64,000 nt of DNA. Source: Cunninghamia lanceolata (lineage: Eukaryota > Streptophyta > Pinopsida > Cupressales > Cupressaceae). The translations under genes were made by a program, and so were the position numbers. Of this stretch, positions 9,491-21,616 are shown piece after piece. Location: assembly GCA_027924645.1 (NCBI GenBank), contig BSBN01000233.1, forward strand, positions 12,232,501 to 12,296,500, written 5' to 3'. The number at the start of each line of letters is the position of its first letter. Position 1 is the stretch's first letter. A model generated the notes under the pieces. That model did not search any database, was not told the origin of the DNA, and saw only the letters and a program-made list of their open reading frames with translations.

Positions 9491-11632
9491 TTTCCTTCAC
9501 TAGGTAGGCTAATATCTTCTTGTTTTGGCATGATATTGGACTGATCCAGCTGTTGTTCATACTCAATTTCACACTCAAAATAGTAAGCAAACTAAAACCA
9601 ATCATTTTCATCCACTTTATCATCAAAAACAGTCACTAAATCAGTCATTTGGCAAGCAACTTCTTGCTAATCTGCACTTTCTATTTGACAACCAAACTCA
9701 CCAAACTTGGCATCCAACTCATTCTCATCATTAGGAATAAAAGTATCATTATTACCAAAGTCTTGTTCGCTATCCCATGACTTTAAATCAGAATTTATCC
9801 ACCTTGGAACAGTAGTACCTTCAACAAACTTTTTAGGGCACCCAACTACTGAATCATTCTTAGTGCATCCAATTTGATTTTCATGTTCATTTTGACAAAC
9901 AAATTGGGAAACTTGATTCTTACCCATGCATACATCACCTTTTTAATCTTGATTGATGAAGAATGATAGATTTGTACTACTTGCAAGCATACTTCCTTGG
10001 TCTGATCCAATTGATGCATCCTCATAAAAATGTGTATCTACTTGTGTTGCCTCTCCTTGGTCTTGCAATCTAGCTTTACTCATGTACACGTATTATATTT
10101 TGGGTTCATACACTTCTAAGATGGGCATTAGTCCTTTTAGATGTAAATCCAACCTTGTGAGAAAAGTTAAACAATTGATCTCACCATGTGGCTCCTTAGG
10201 ATGTACCTTGCAAACTTGAGATGAACCAAAGTGGGACAATGTTTGTGAAGGCCATTGCTCTCTTATTTGTTTATCTAACATCTCTTGAAAGATTTGGATA
10301 TCCACTTGAAAATTCTCCTCACAAGATGATTTTTGATCAAATGTGGATGTTGGAAGACCATTAGAAACACTTGATGAGAATATGTAAACCTCTAAACTTG
10401 GTGGTCTCTCATTAAAACATCTCACAAAAATGTTGGATGGGTTGGAAAATCATCATCTCTCACACCATTTTGATCTTTGTTACATGTCAAACCATTAGTT
10501 CTCTCTACCAAGTAATTAACAAATCTTGTAATATGATTTTCACCTTATTTCTTACCATCACTTGATTCATTTGTAGGCTGCCATGGGGTGCTGCCACAAT
10601 AATGGGTTACACTTTCTGGGACATCCTGATTTTTACTGATCAGTAGTCTTCCCAATTGGCAAATCACCCAAATTTAATGAACATACAACTACATATGAAC
10701 TAGAACTTGATGGTACAACTATAGCAAGATTAGTAGATAAAGTATTGCATGCATTTACATCTGAATCATGACCATTTGAACCATAAAATTGACCTTGTAA
10801 GTGGCTAACCTAATTTGTATCATGTCTTGGTTGAGGCTTTTGAGGAGTGTGATTGTCATAGTTGATTGCATGAGGTGTTTGTAGTTGATTAGGGCCATGA
10901 TATGAGCTAATATAAGGTTGCATCATTTCACAAAACTCAAACAATTGCATGTTATAACCAATATTCTCATCATTCAAACAATTTGTAATGTCCCATCCTT
11001 TGTTGGCCAAATCAAGAACCTTCTCAAATAGGTCATTCAAAGTTATTACTCCATTGGACCAGCCAACAATCAATTTTCTAAATATGAAATCAAGAGCCTG
11101 TAAATAATGCTCTTTCAAAACCTCAAGGTTCAAAATCATACCTGCACCTTTAACCCTTCTATACATCATGATAAATCTATGGTTAAATTGCAAATAACTC
11201 TCACAATGTTATCTTCTAACTGCTACAATTTGAAGTAATGGATGTTGCAAGCTTATATGTAAATCAAATTGAAACAAAAACATGCTCCCAAACTCAACCC
11301 ATGACCATATTGAAATAGGTGGAATATTTTCGTATCATTGTAGAGATGCACCTTGAAGTGTGTAGACAAATAGGAGACACTTAACATTTTCTTGTCAAAT
11401 CTGAAGTTTAAAAATCAATGCCTTAAAACTCTCAACATGTAGTGAAGCTCTTTGTCCATTATGGGGAAAAGATGTAGGAATCTTGCTATATGCATCACTA
11501 GGAACCTCATATTGGACTCTAGGTATGAACAAAGGGCTACCCATTTGAGCCAAATATCCCTAAAATATAACTCATCTCAAAATGTGTAATAAACCCATGA
11601 AATTGAAAGCTTGTACCAAAATCAATGTTCAT
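9491..11632 (-). pseudogene. E7: decayed gag-like ORF of a minus-strand gypsy element
   Basis: From an ATG at 11632, just after a TTGGCGC-type PBS, minus frames read a gag-like protein: an N-terminal segment, then residues resembling the Ty3/gypsy gag core (plus-strand region about 11330-11040, including WSWVEFGSMFLFQFD and a following Arg/Leu-rich helix), then a long polar tail (10425 to 9667, largely one frame) with FVCQNEHENQIGC and GTTVPRWINSD. Many stops and at least one frameshift are present. No protease or polymerase follows; the ORF reaches the LTR of M1 at 9490 in a purine-rich context. It is either a gag-only non-autonomous element or a gypsy element whose pol was displaced by M1. 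The gag assignment is moderate. Confidence 0.5.
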
Positions 11633-11640
11633 GCCCGAGC

Positions 11641-11653
11641 CTTCCAGCGCCAA
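11641..11653 (-). other. Possible PBS of E7 (TTGGCGC type)
   Basis: The minus strand reads TTGGCGCTGGAAG, two bases after a CATCAACA LTR-like terminus at 11656. TTGGCGC-type sites are used by Tat/Athila-like gypsy elements; the matching tRNA is not certain. Confidence 0.5.
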
Positions 11654-11655
11654 TC

Positions 11656-14600
11656 TGTTGATGGGTGTTTTTGCACACAACTTAGATAAAATAATAAATA
11701 TCTTATCTCTCCTGAAAGGAATCAAATCCCAAACAATAGAAGATGACTACCCCAAGGTCTATGCATCCACGTCTTGGCCTTCACAACATAACTCAGATGC
11801 ATGATGTCTTTTGTTGTTCCAATCAAGGGGCCTACATGAATTTGGACAAACTCCAACAAAAAAGGTTAAATTACAAATAAACCAATTAGTTTTCAAATTT
11901 AGAAATACATTAGTAAACTGATATAAACATATACTTCTCTAAAATGTATTATTTCAGCTCATAACCAACAATATATTAACTTGAATTCATAAATATCAAC
12001 TTTATAACAGCAATATGCAAGTTTGAAAACCCTATTCTAACTCTACACTAACCAGATTTGATAAAAAGTTAAAAAGAAAGGCAACACAGAGAAAAGATAT
12101 TAAGAAACATAACTAAATCTTAAACCCATTCAATCATTTTAGCCTCAACAATGGATAGACAAGTTTGCAAACACATTCAACAATCCTTAATTTGATCATG
12201 AAAACCCAACAATCAAGTTTCAAGGAGGTGCAATCTTCAATGGTGAAATTAGGTGTTCAGGCTAACCAAACAAGGTAATTTACAATCAGAAAATTACTAG
12301 TGATGAACACTTTGCAGACTCATCAAATATCCATGTATCTTTAGCTAAAAATGAAAGAAATACTTCATCTTGGTGTTTAGAAACCATAAAACAAACTTCA
12401 TAAGATGACAAGTTCAAAAAATCTCAACAATTTCTATTCAAAATCTTGACTAGAAACCATGAAGTAAACTTGTATTAAGCTCAAAAGATTGATAAACATC
12501 AACAATATCCCAAAATGGTGTGGATAAAATATTGAAAGTAACATGAAAAATCACAAAATACTATGTATTTGCCCTCAAATCGCAATAGTACAATTGCTTT
12601 CAAGTATGTCTTCAATGAGTTTTTTCCAAAACACCAACAAGAACCAATTGTTCTTCACCAATTTTAACTTCTGCTTATAAATTCTCACCTCTTCTCATAA
12701 ATTCTAACCTCCTACAATGATTTTTAGTTGTATACATATTCAAATCAGCTTTTCCATACTAAGTTTTTTACCCTAAAATTCAATGGCTCACATTTGTTGC
12801 TCCAACACAAAAGTCAGTTTTGGTGGCAAGGAATATTCCACTTCATCCCACATGGCTTCATCAACAAACTTCCCTTAGTATCAAAAAGTAAATTTTTAAT
12901 TTACTTTTTGTTACTAAGTTTTCCAAATATGACAATAAGTAACTTTTGGAAGCCAAAAAATATTAAATAATTGATACTACATCTCTAACAAGTTGTTGTA
13001 GTATGACAAATATTCGTAAGAAAGCCATAGGAAGCTGTAGAAATTTATTTTCTCCATCATAGACCATGGTTGTAGCTATCTATTTTCCATGTGCAAACAT
13101 AAATATGCAGTTGTAGGTGACTGATTTTGTCATTAAAATGCATTTCCAGCACTCTATTTTTTATTGTTTTCTTCATTTTCAACCACAAATCTTCAACTTA
13201 GATCTGGAACAGCAAGCTAGGCACTTGTGGAAGGTTGCATTAGTCATGAACATGGCTGCAAATCAAGTACAAGGAGGCACAATCCATCTTCCAACAACAG
13301 CATGACATTGTTCCCTTCATTTTCCATCATTTTGGGCTCCAAATGTGCATGTACAACAGTGCTTAGGTTTGATTTTTGTGTTGCAATAGATACTAGGGTT
13401 TTCATTCATCATCCTTGACATCATATTGGTATCATCTTGCAGGTACAATAGTGATTTGGGCATGAAAATTAAATTTCTCCATAGTTGGGACAGTAGGGTG
13501 CCTCTAGATCTCCATATTTCAATGATAACTCCAACTTATCTTCTCGTGTTTCTAGTCTCTTAGACCTAAAAAAAATAATTTCCAGTATTAGATTAATCAT
13601 AAATAAACCATTTTCAGTCAATACCAATCAAAATATATCCATTTTGGCAAATGGGTCAGTCAAGGACGGCTTGTTGTCAAATTTGTTGACATAAACAACT
13701 TCACGAATTTGAGGTTTTCTCTTGATTTTCTTAGTTTCTCCATGTGTCCTCTTAACCTTTCCACGTTTAGTACCTTCTCAAGCCTCCTACCACTTCAAAA
13801 ATGGCCTTTGAATCCCTTGTATAGGTCAAAACAAAATCAGAAATTTAATTTATCATGGCTATCCTAGGGTTTCTGGGTTATCAAAATTCAGTTTTGGGAC
13901 TGATTTTTTATCATTTAAGTGAAACAATGATTGGATTTTACAAAGAGGATTCTTATAAACTGCCTCCTTCAAGTCCTTTGGCCAATGACAAGGTTATTCT
14001 CAAGGTTTCATGGCTTTTATGACCATATATACATTGTTGTTTTAAAACATTTGGACATAATTTTCTTCATTTGTTTCAAACCCTAGGAGGTGAAATTTTT
14101 TATTCCTCACTCTATCTATGTATGAAATAAAAAACAAATAGAGATCCTTGACATTTTACCAACAACCCTACAAATAAACCACTTGATTAAAATTCAATGA
14201 ATGCTCACAGCCATTAAATTTGAAATTCACTCTTTTCCTCTATTTTTTTTTATTTTTTGAAATCTTGAGAAAAAATAATTTTAACTTGAAACACCTAATG
14301 ATCTTGACCTGCAAACACAAATAAAAATAATCAAATACCAGATCCAACATGCATTTGAAGGGTATACAAAAATATACAAAGATAAATGGCAATATTAATC
14401 TTAAAATTTTGAAACCCTTGCCCTTTGATGGATGAATAAAAATTCCTTCACACAAAATCAGTCCATAACCTATTAAAAATCTTCATAATCTGCACATTGA
14501 GGATGGAATCAAGGATTTCATGAAGCCCAAACAAGGAAATGGAGAAATAAAAATAAAAATAATGGCAACCCATGAGATTAAACCCCAAAAAACAACTATT

Positions 14601-15092
14601 TTATCCTTCCTATGCAAGTTTTTTAATAAAATTACTTTTAAAAATGTAATTAATAGTTGCAAATAGAATTATTCCATACATGCACATGTAAGAGCTTGTA
14701 ATGAGGTGTTATGAACATTAAATTATTATTTTATAGCTATTTTAATGGATTTTTCTTTTTTCTTGTTTCTTCTCTTATGCCATCAAATTTAAGCTAAAAA
14801 TAATATAAAATTAAAACCAAAGTGTTTTCCCTTCCTGAATTATTTCATTTTGGCATTCGAATATTATTTCAAGTACTTTAGGACAATTTTAAATAATTTT
14901 AAGGTCTAAAAATATGGATTTAGCCAACTTAAACCTCTAGAAATGATAATACTTTTGACTTTGAACCATCACCTCATTAAGATATATAAAACCAATAAAA
15001 TTCTCTAAAAGATATTAAATGATATAATATAACCAAGAGCATGGAATTGAACCTTAATCAATGCAACTTAAGCCTTTAATAGGTAAGTTCAT
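11656..15092. other. E7 LTR start and non-coding flank
   Basis: A probable E7 5' LTR begins at 11656 (TGTTGATGGGTG on the plus strand, the LTR's inner end). Its outer end cannot be set because no second copy is visible. The rest, to the E6 insertion at 15093, is AT-rich, with only short unconvincing ORFs (12728-12970, 13117-13418, 14240-14455) and no motif I recognise. I see no host exon structure, although I cannot exclude a short degenerate one. Confidence 0.4.
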
Positions 15093-15939
15093 TGGTGTAG
15101 TCATGGTAGGAGGGTTCACAGGATGAACTGTCCAAACTGTGCAGCAAGAGTAAACACAACAGAAACAACTCAAAGATTTGAAGCAAATGCAGATTCATTC
15201 ATTTAGTAATCATAGAATTCAAATACAAATCATCTAGCAACATACGGGCTTACAATTAGGGCTCAAAGGCCTTATTACAAAATATTAGAATATGCTCAAG
15301 ATATATCTTTGAAGCTCCTTCACCAAGAATTCATACTAAGAACTATCAATCAATTTCTAACTGCTTTCCTAGGGATCTATTACATCAATATATATCATCT
15401 CCAGTACAAAAGGTTCCTCCACGTCAGTCAAGGAAGATCACAAACTCCAATGAAGAGTTGTAACATGTGTACATGGATAGGTCAAACCTAAATGAGTAGG
15501 AATCATCTGCAAATGAATGGAATGATGTGCGGATCTTGGGGAAGGTCGGCCACAAACCAAAAGTTATTGAATGATATGTCATTAGGCTCCACAAGTCTAG
15601 GAATGCTGCTCAAGTCTTCTCCTTTAGCTAATTATCAGAGGTTGTCAGGATGCTCTGTTTGGAGAACACAGTCGATCTTCTGATGGTGATACCTTTTTAG
15701 TACCTTAATCAGATGCTCTAAATTCTGGATATGATGTAGATGAACATGTCTAGATACTAAGTCCAGCTTTGAAAGATCTGAAATGCCACTATAGTAGAAT
15801 GTGGACCAAAATATAGAAACTGCTTCTGACTGAACTGAACTGGAAAAAGAAAGAAACAAACTGAACTGCAAACAAACTAAAATGCAATTTTTTTTGGTTG
15901 ATGCAAGATTACTCTTGAACCAGGGATGCTCTTGCATCA
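15093..15939 (-). repeat. 3' LTR of E6
   Basis: This 847-base LTR matches 20759-21616 over its full length with scattered substitutions. In element orientation it starts TGATGCAAGAGCATCCC and ends GACTACACCA. Confidence 0.92.
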
Positions 15940-15970
15940 AACATTCAGAGTTATTGAAAAAGTGAGTCCC

Positions 15971-16500
15971 TCACTTTGCTGGGGCTAGAGGAAAACCAAG
16001 ATGGTCTACCTCATCCTAAGAAATCCATGATGAATCTTCTTCTGGTCTGCCTTTCCACTTCACAAGGTATGCTTTGTATTATCTTCCTCTAGTGTTGCGT
16101 CCAATTCTGCTATCCAAAATGTCTTTGATCTGCTGTGATGCTTGTTGTGGTAACTGCTTCTTCAAGTCTTCTATCATGTTGTCACTGAATTCTACTTCAT
16201 GATACCGGTATAGGTCTGCAATATTGAAAATAGGTGATATGCCCAATGTCTTTGGTAGCTCTACTTCATATGCATTTCCTAAATCAAATTTTCTAAGTAT
16301 CCTACAAGGTTCAAACTTCTTCATCTTCAACTTATTATATGTCCCAACTAGAAATCATTCTTTTCTCAAGTATACCATCACTTCATCTCCAAATGAAAAT
16401 TCTTTGTCTTCTCTTCTCATCTGCTTTTTCCTTATACTTTCTATTCATATCTTCCAAATGCTTCTTCACCTGATTGTGCATTGCCTCCATATGTTCTACA
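15971..16500 (-). pseudogene. E6 integrase C-terminus and chromodomain
   Basis: After a frameshift between about 16340 and 16500, the frame carries the integrase beta-barrel end (RILRKFDLGNAYEVELPKTL near 16300-16245) and a chromodomain (YKAYLVKWKGRPEEDSSWIS near 16075-16015), ending at a TGA at 15973-15971. Stops interrupt it near 16080 and 16013. The order matches the same module of E1 (53095-53457) and P. Confidence 0.8.
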
Positions 16501-17500
16501 AATTATTCTGCTTCTACACTTCTCTTTTTTACCATACTAATATCTCTCAATTCTGTAACTCCTCTAGGGTTTACTCTAGTAACAATCTCAAAGGGTGTTC
16601 TTCTAGTACTCTTGTTCATTGAATTATTGTACGCAAACTCTGCTTGTGCAAAAATTAAATCCCAACTTCTTGCCTTCTCCCCAACCAAACATCTCAACAA
16701 GTTTCCCAAACTCCTATTCACTACCTCTATTTGTCCATCAGTCTATGGATGAAATGCTGAACTGAACTTCAAATCTATCTTCATCTTCTTCCAAAGTGTC
16801 TTCCAAAAATATCCAAGAAATCTTGTATCTCTATCTAAAATTATACTCTTAGGTAATCTATGCAATCTCACAATCTCCTTGAAAAATAGGTTAGCTACAT
16901 GTACTACATCAGTTGTCTTCTTACAAGGTATGAAATGAGTCATCTTTGAAAATATGTCCACCACTACAAATATAGAATCATGTCCTCTCTATGTCTTAGG
17001 CAATCCCATTACAAAATCCATCCTTATGTCTTCCCAAGGTTTCTCCGGTACTGTCAAAGGTTTATACAATCTAATATTCTGACTACTCCCTTTTATAACT
17101 TGACAAACTCTACAACTCTACACAAACTTCCTAACATCCTTATGTATATGGGGCCAAAAGTAGTTTTCACTCACCAAAACCACTATTTTATCAATGCCAA
17201 AATGTCCTACCAATCCACCAATATGTTTCTCCTTGATCAAATTATCTCTCATTGAACTTCTAGGTATGCATAACTAATTTCCTCTGAACAACATATCCTC
17301 TTGAATGGAATTGTCTAACCATGTGCTTCTATCTATCACAACAGGTTCCTTACATGCTTTCCAAGGTTCTGCAAAATCAATGTCTCCCTCATACATGTTA
17401 TTCAATTCATCAAATCCTATCACTTCAACTCTTATCTCTATCAGCAAGTTCCTTCTCCTACTCAATGCATCAACTACTTTGTTTGATTTTCCATTCCTAT
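16501..17500 (-). pseudogene. E6 integrase
   Basis: This follows RNase H in the same minus frame. It has the zinc-binding region with CRVCQ near 17120-17105, the first catalytic Asp in [18 protein letters not shown] (about 16990-16930), the second in [20 protein letters not shown] (about 16850-16780), and the [12 protein letters not shown] block (about 16715-16680). The universally conserved H-P-Q-T-D-G block has a TAG in place of Gln at about 16743. Further TAG stops lie near 17274, 17112 and 16993. Inactive. Confidence 0.85.
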
Positions 17501-17510
17501 GCTTCAACAC

Positions 17511-18626
17511 AAATGTATAACTCTACATGAACTCTACCCATCTCATATATCTCTGATTCAACTTTCATTGACTATTCAAATATTGTAAAGCTTGATGATC
17601 TATATACAACACAAATTCCTTAGGCAACAAGTAATGTCGCCACTTCTTCAAGGCTTGTATTATGGCATAGAACTCTTGATCATAAACTAAATATCTTCTC
17701 CTTACATCATTCAACTTCTCACTAAAACATGCTACTAGTCTACCTTCTTGACTTAATACTGCTCCAATTGCACTCCCACTTGCATCACAATCAACTTGAA
17801 ATATCTTAGTGAAATATGGTAATGCTAAAATAGGTTGCTCTGTCACTTTCTGCTTCAACAGTTCAAAACTTGTATCTACTCCTGATGTCCACTTAAAGTC
17901 TTTCCTCTCACCTCTCATTGTCTCTGTCATAGGGTTACAAACTGAACTAAAATTTCTAACAAACCTTTGGTAGAAACTAGCCAATCCATGAAATGATCTG
18001 ACTTCTCCAATGCTCTCCGGTGTAGGCCATTCAATAATTGCTCTTACTTTCTCATGGTCCATCTTCAATCCTTCCATAGAAATCACAAATCCCAAGTATA
18101 CCAATTCTTCCTTCATGAAACTACACTTCTTGATGTTTATCAACAATTTCTCTTCTCTCAACCTCTGCAAAACTTGTCTAATATGCTGCAAATGTTCCTC
18201 TTTTGTCTTACTGAAAATCAGAATATCATCCAAATATACAATAACAAACTTACTCAAGAATTTCTTCAAGACTTCATTCATCAACCTCATGAAAGTACTC
18301 AGCGCATTTGTCAATCCAAAAGGCATCACTAACCACTCATACAATCCTTCATTTGTCTTAAAAGCAATCTTCCATTCATCTCCTTCTCTAATTATGATTT
18401 GATGGTATCCACTCTTCAAATCTATCTTTCTAAAATATTTTGCTCCACTCAAATAATCCATGATATCATACATCCTAGGTAAAGGAAATCTATACTTAAT
18501 TGTGATCTTGTTTATTGTTCTAGATTTCGTACACATCCTCCACTCTCCATCCTTCTTTGGTGCTAACTCTACAAGTACTGCACAAGGACTCAAACTTTCT
18601 CTGATCAAACCTTTCCTTAGTAACTC
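17511..18626 (-). pseudogene. E6 reverse transcriptase and RNase H
   Basis: The frame is open from 18608 to 17565. RT blocks are present in order: [42 protein letters not shown], and the catalytic YLDD at about 18236-18225 (residues 125-128 of this stretch). The thumb/connection follows, then RNase H with [18 protein letters not shown] and the [10 protein letters not shown] block. Both catalytic Asp of the YxDD motif are kept, so decay here is limited; an upstream TAG (about 18629) and a downstream TGA (about 17568) isolate this stretch. E1 carries the same enzyme with an internal deletion. Confidence 0.92.
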
Positions 18627-19500
18627 CTATATCTGTCTATTCAATTCTTCATTCTCTGTCGGTGTCATTCTATGTGCTGCTTTGTTAGGCAAACTAGCTC
18701 CCAATATAAGATCCATGTGATGACTGATACTCCTTATAGGTGGCAATCCTTCGGGTACATTATTTGATATGATGTCTTCATACTCTGTCAGCAACTCTGT
18801 TATCTCCTCCAGTTGTGATTCCTCAGTCTCCTTCAATGTTTCAAGCTTCTTACGAATTAAAGCATAACACATATTCTCATGTCTCAAACCATCCAAAAAT
18901 TTTCTTCCATCTACCAAACAGATTCTAGCATTCCCACATACTTCACTCTTAGGATCATCTTCCAAAGGAATCAAAGTAATTCTCTTCCCACTTGATGTTA
19001 TAGTGTATGTATTCTTTCTCCCATCATGTATAGATTTTCTATCATACTGCCAAGGTCTACCCAACAAGATATGACATACATCCATAGGCATAATATCACA
19101 CAAGACTTCATCATGATAAGATCCAATATGAAATTTCACCAAACATTGTTCACTCACCAATACCTTATGATCATCCTAAATCCATGCTATCTGATAGAGC
19201 TTAGGGTGTTTCAATCTTTCTAACTTTAGCTTAGTCACCATCTCCTCTAAAACTAGGTTATCTAAACTACCACTATCAATAACAACTTTACAACATTTAC
19301 CTCCTGATTTTCATCTTGTTCTGAACAAACTTTTCCTTTGCAGTGGTTCCTCATTTGTCTCTATTTGAAATAGTGGTCTCCTCATCACAAGTGATTCTCC
19401 TTTCTCTGGTTTACCAATTGAACTAGGTGATCCAATAGGTTCGTCTTCAACATAGGCTACTCTTCCACAATTCTCTATTGTTTTACTTGTACCCACCTAA
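18627..19500 (-). pseudogene. E6 aspartic protease region
   Basis: The pepsin-like retropepsin motif IDSGSLDNLV is read at about 19290-19260, after GGKCC. This is followed by the flap/core segment SYHDEVLCDIMPMDVCHILLGRPWQYDR (about 19115-19030). In-frame stops occur near 19311 and 19176. Retropepsin cleaves the polyprotein. The downstream segment to 18627 is the protease-RT linker ending [21 protein letters not shown]. Confidence 0.82.
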
Positions 19501-20558
19501 TTACACTCAAATGCTCTATGTCCTTCACCTCCACACTTGAAACAAGTGCCTCTGAATGTTCTCTTATCAAATCCTCTTTCATCTCTTCTGTATCCTTCAT
19601 TTTGGTATGCACTAGGGTTTCCTCTCTAATAAAAGTTTATGTCATCTCTCTGGTAATTATTTTCTCTATCGTCCTTCTTAAATGGGCTGTCAAGATTCAT
19701 CTGCTCTGGATGTGATCTATCTCCTCTAAAAAATGTTCTACCTTTCTAAAATTTACCTCCTCTACCTCTCTATCTTTGATCATGTCTCTTATTCAACTTC
19801 TCTTCAATTTTTAGGGCAAACTGATATGCTTCCTTCAAATATGTCATCCTTACCAAGCTTAGTTCTTCTTGAATGTTCAATCTCAGTCCATTGATGTATC
19901 TAGCCACTTTCTCCTTGCTTTCTTCACTATGTCCTATCCTTATGATCATCTTATGAAATTCTTCACTATACTCCTTCACAGATTTCTCCTTTTGTCTTAG
20001 GTTTTGCAATCTCTTCAATAATTCCAACTCATAGTCAATAGGTATAAACCGATTCTTCAATTTTGTCACTATCCAATCCCACTTTGTAATGTTTTCTTTT
20101 CCTCTCCTATTTCTATCCAACTGAACTTCTTTCCACCATATAGAAACATGTCCTTTCAACTTTGTCTTTGCAAATTTCACCTTCTCTAAATCTTTAACTT
20201 CTTCATATTCAAAGTATTCTTCCATGTCATTTATCTGGTCAACCAACTCTTCAGGTTTCAAATTGCCAGTGTAATTCAGTACATCAACTCTAGGTCTTTT
20301 CTCAATCTTTGAAATAGCTCGCAACATCTTGACTTGATCTAATTCTTCTTCTTCTTCACCTCCTAGGGTTTTACCAATTTGTTCAACAAATTGAAATTCT
20401 TCTTCATCATCACTTTCAACATTAGGTCTTGGTGTCAATCCTCTTTACCTATCTTCTTCGACAGTATCCAATTGAATTCTCATTGTTTTGATCATTTCCA
20501 TCATCTCATCCATTCTACTAGCCATTGTTCCAATAGCAAGGATTCCCCTCGGTGGCAT
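19501..20558 (-). pseudogene. E6 gag with CCHC zinc knuckle
   Basis: The start ATG at 20558 is chosen because the E1 gag begins with the same first residues at 30987. An acidic N-terminus is followed by the gypsy gag core (LNYTGNLKPEELVDQINDMEEYFEYE and HVSIWWKEVQL, then RFIPIDYELELLKRLQNLRQ, about 20300-19980) and a zinc knuckle CFKCGGEGHRAFEC (about 19550-19509). Stops: a TAA near 20447 and several TAG (about 19767, 19746, 19630, 19498). The gag frame continues into pol without shifting. Confidence 0.88.
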
Positions 20559-20747
20559 CCTTCCTAGGATCAAGTGTAAACTACCTGAAGTTCAGTGATT
20601 GGGTTACAAGGTGACAACTGCCTCACAATTGGAGATCGGTTGCAACACAAGTAGCCTGCCTCAATTTGGTGATCTGTCCACAACAAGATCTTACAAAATT
20701 CCTTTGCTAACTTCACTCAATTCACTCCCAAAATTTGAAATTTTGTT

Positions 20748-20758
20748 CTGATACCACT
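20748..20758 (-). other. Primer-binding site of E6
   Basis: The minus strand reads AGTGGTATCAG directly after the LTR terminus GCACCA. E1 has the same arrangement at 30801-30811. Confidence 0.88.
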
Positions 20759-21616
20759 TGGTGCAGTCACGGTAGGAGGGTTCATAGAATGAACTATCCA
20801 AACCGTGCAGCAAGAGTAAACACAATAGAAACAACTCAAATATCTGAAGCAAATGCAGATTCAGTCATTCAGTATATCATAGAATTCAAATACAAATCAG
20901 TCGACAACATATGGGCTTACAATTAGGGCTCAAAGGCCTGATTACAGAATATCAGAATATGCATAAGATATATCTTTAAAGCTCCTCCTCTAAGAATTAA
21001 TACTAAGAACTTTCAATCAATCTCCAACTGCTTTCCTAGGGATCTATTACATCAATATATATCATCTCTGGTACAAAAGGTTTCTCCACGTCGGCCAAGG
21101 ATGATCACAAACTCCAATGAAGAGCTATAACGTGTGTACACTGATAGCTCAAACCTAAATGAGTAGGAATCCTTCGCAAATGAATGGAATGATGTGTGGA
21201 TCTCAGGGAAGGTTGGCCACAAACCAAAGGTCATTTAATGATGTGTCATTAGGCTCTACAAGTCTAGGAATGCTCCGCAAGTCTTCTCCTTTAGCTGATT
21301 ATTAGAGGTTGTAAGGATGCTCTATTCTTAGAACACAGTCAATCTTCTGATGGTGATATCTTTCTAGTACCTTAACCAGATGCTCTGAATTCTAGATATG
21401 ATGTAGATGAACATGTCTAGATGCTAAGTCCAGCTTTGCAAGATCTGAAATACAACTGTTGTAGAATACGGACCAAAATACAAAAACTGCTTCTGACTGA
21501 ATTGACTGAACTGAACTAGAAAATGAAAGAAACAAACTGAGCTACAAACAAACTGAAATACAATGTGTTTTTGGTTGATGCAACATTACTCTTGAACTAG
21601 GGATGCTCCTACATCA
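20759..21616 (-). repeat. 5' LTR of E6
   Basis: This 858-base LTR pairs with 15093-15939. It is followed on the plus strand by the TSD copy ttcat. Confidence 0.92.

Larger units (their letters stand above)
15093..21616 (-). mobile_element. E6: complete gypsy chromovirus-type element, TSD ttcat
   Basis: It is 6.5 kb and bounded on both sides by the 5-bp direct repeat ttcat (15088-15092 and 21617-21621). LTRs are 15093-15939 and 20759-21616. The PBS on the minus strand is at 20758-20748. Gag, protease, RT, RNase H and integrase lie in one minus frame, with a chromodomain end in a second frame. It belongs to the same family as E1: the LTRs start TGATGCA(A/G)GAGCATCC and end GCACCA in both, and the proteins are closely similar. 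Many in-frame stops make it inactive. Confidence 0.93.

Noticed and set aside
16224..16752. Plus-strand ORFs of 92-132 codons
   Set aside because: Antisense shadows of E6 integrase and chromodomain.
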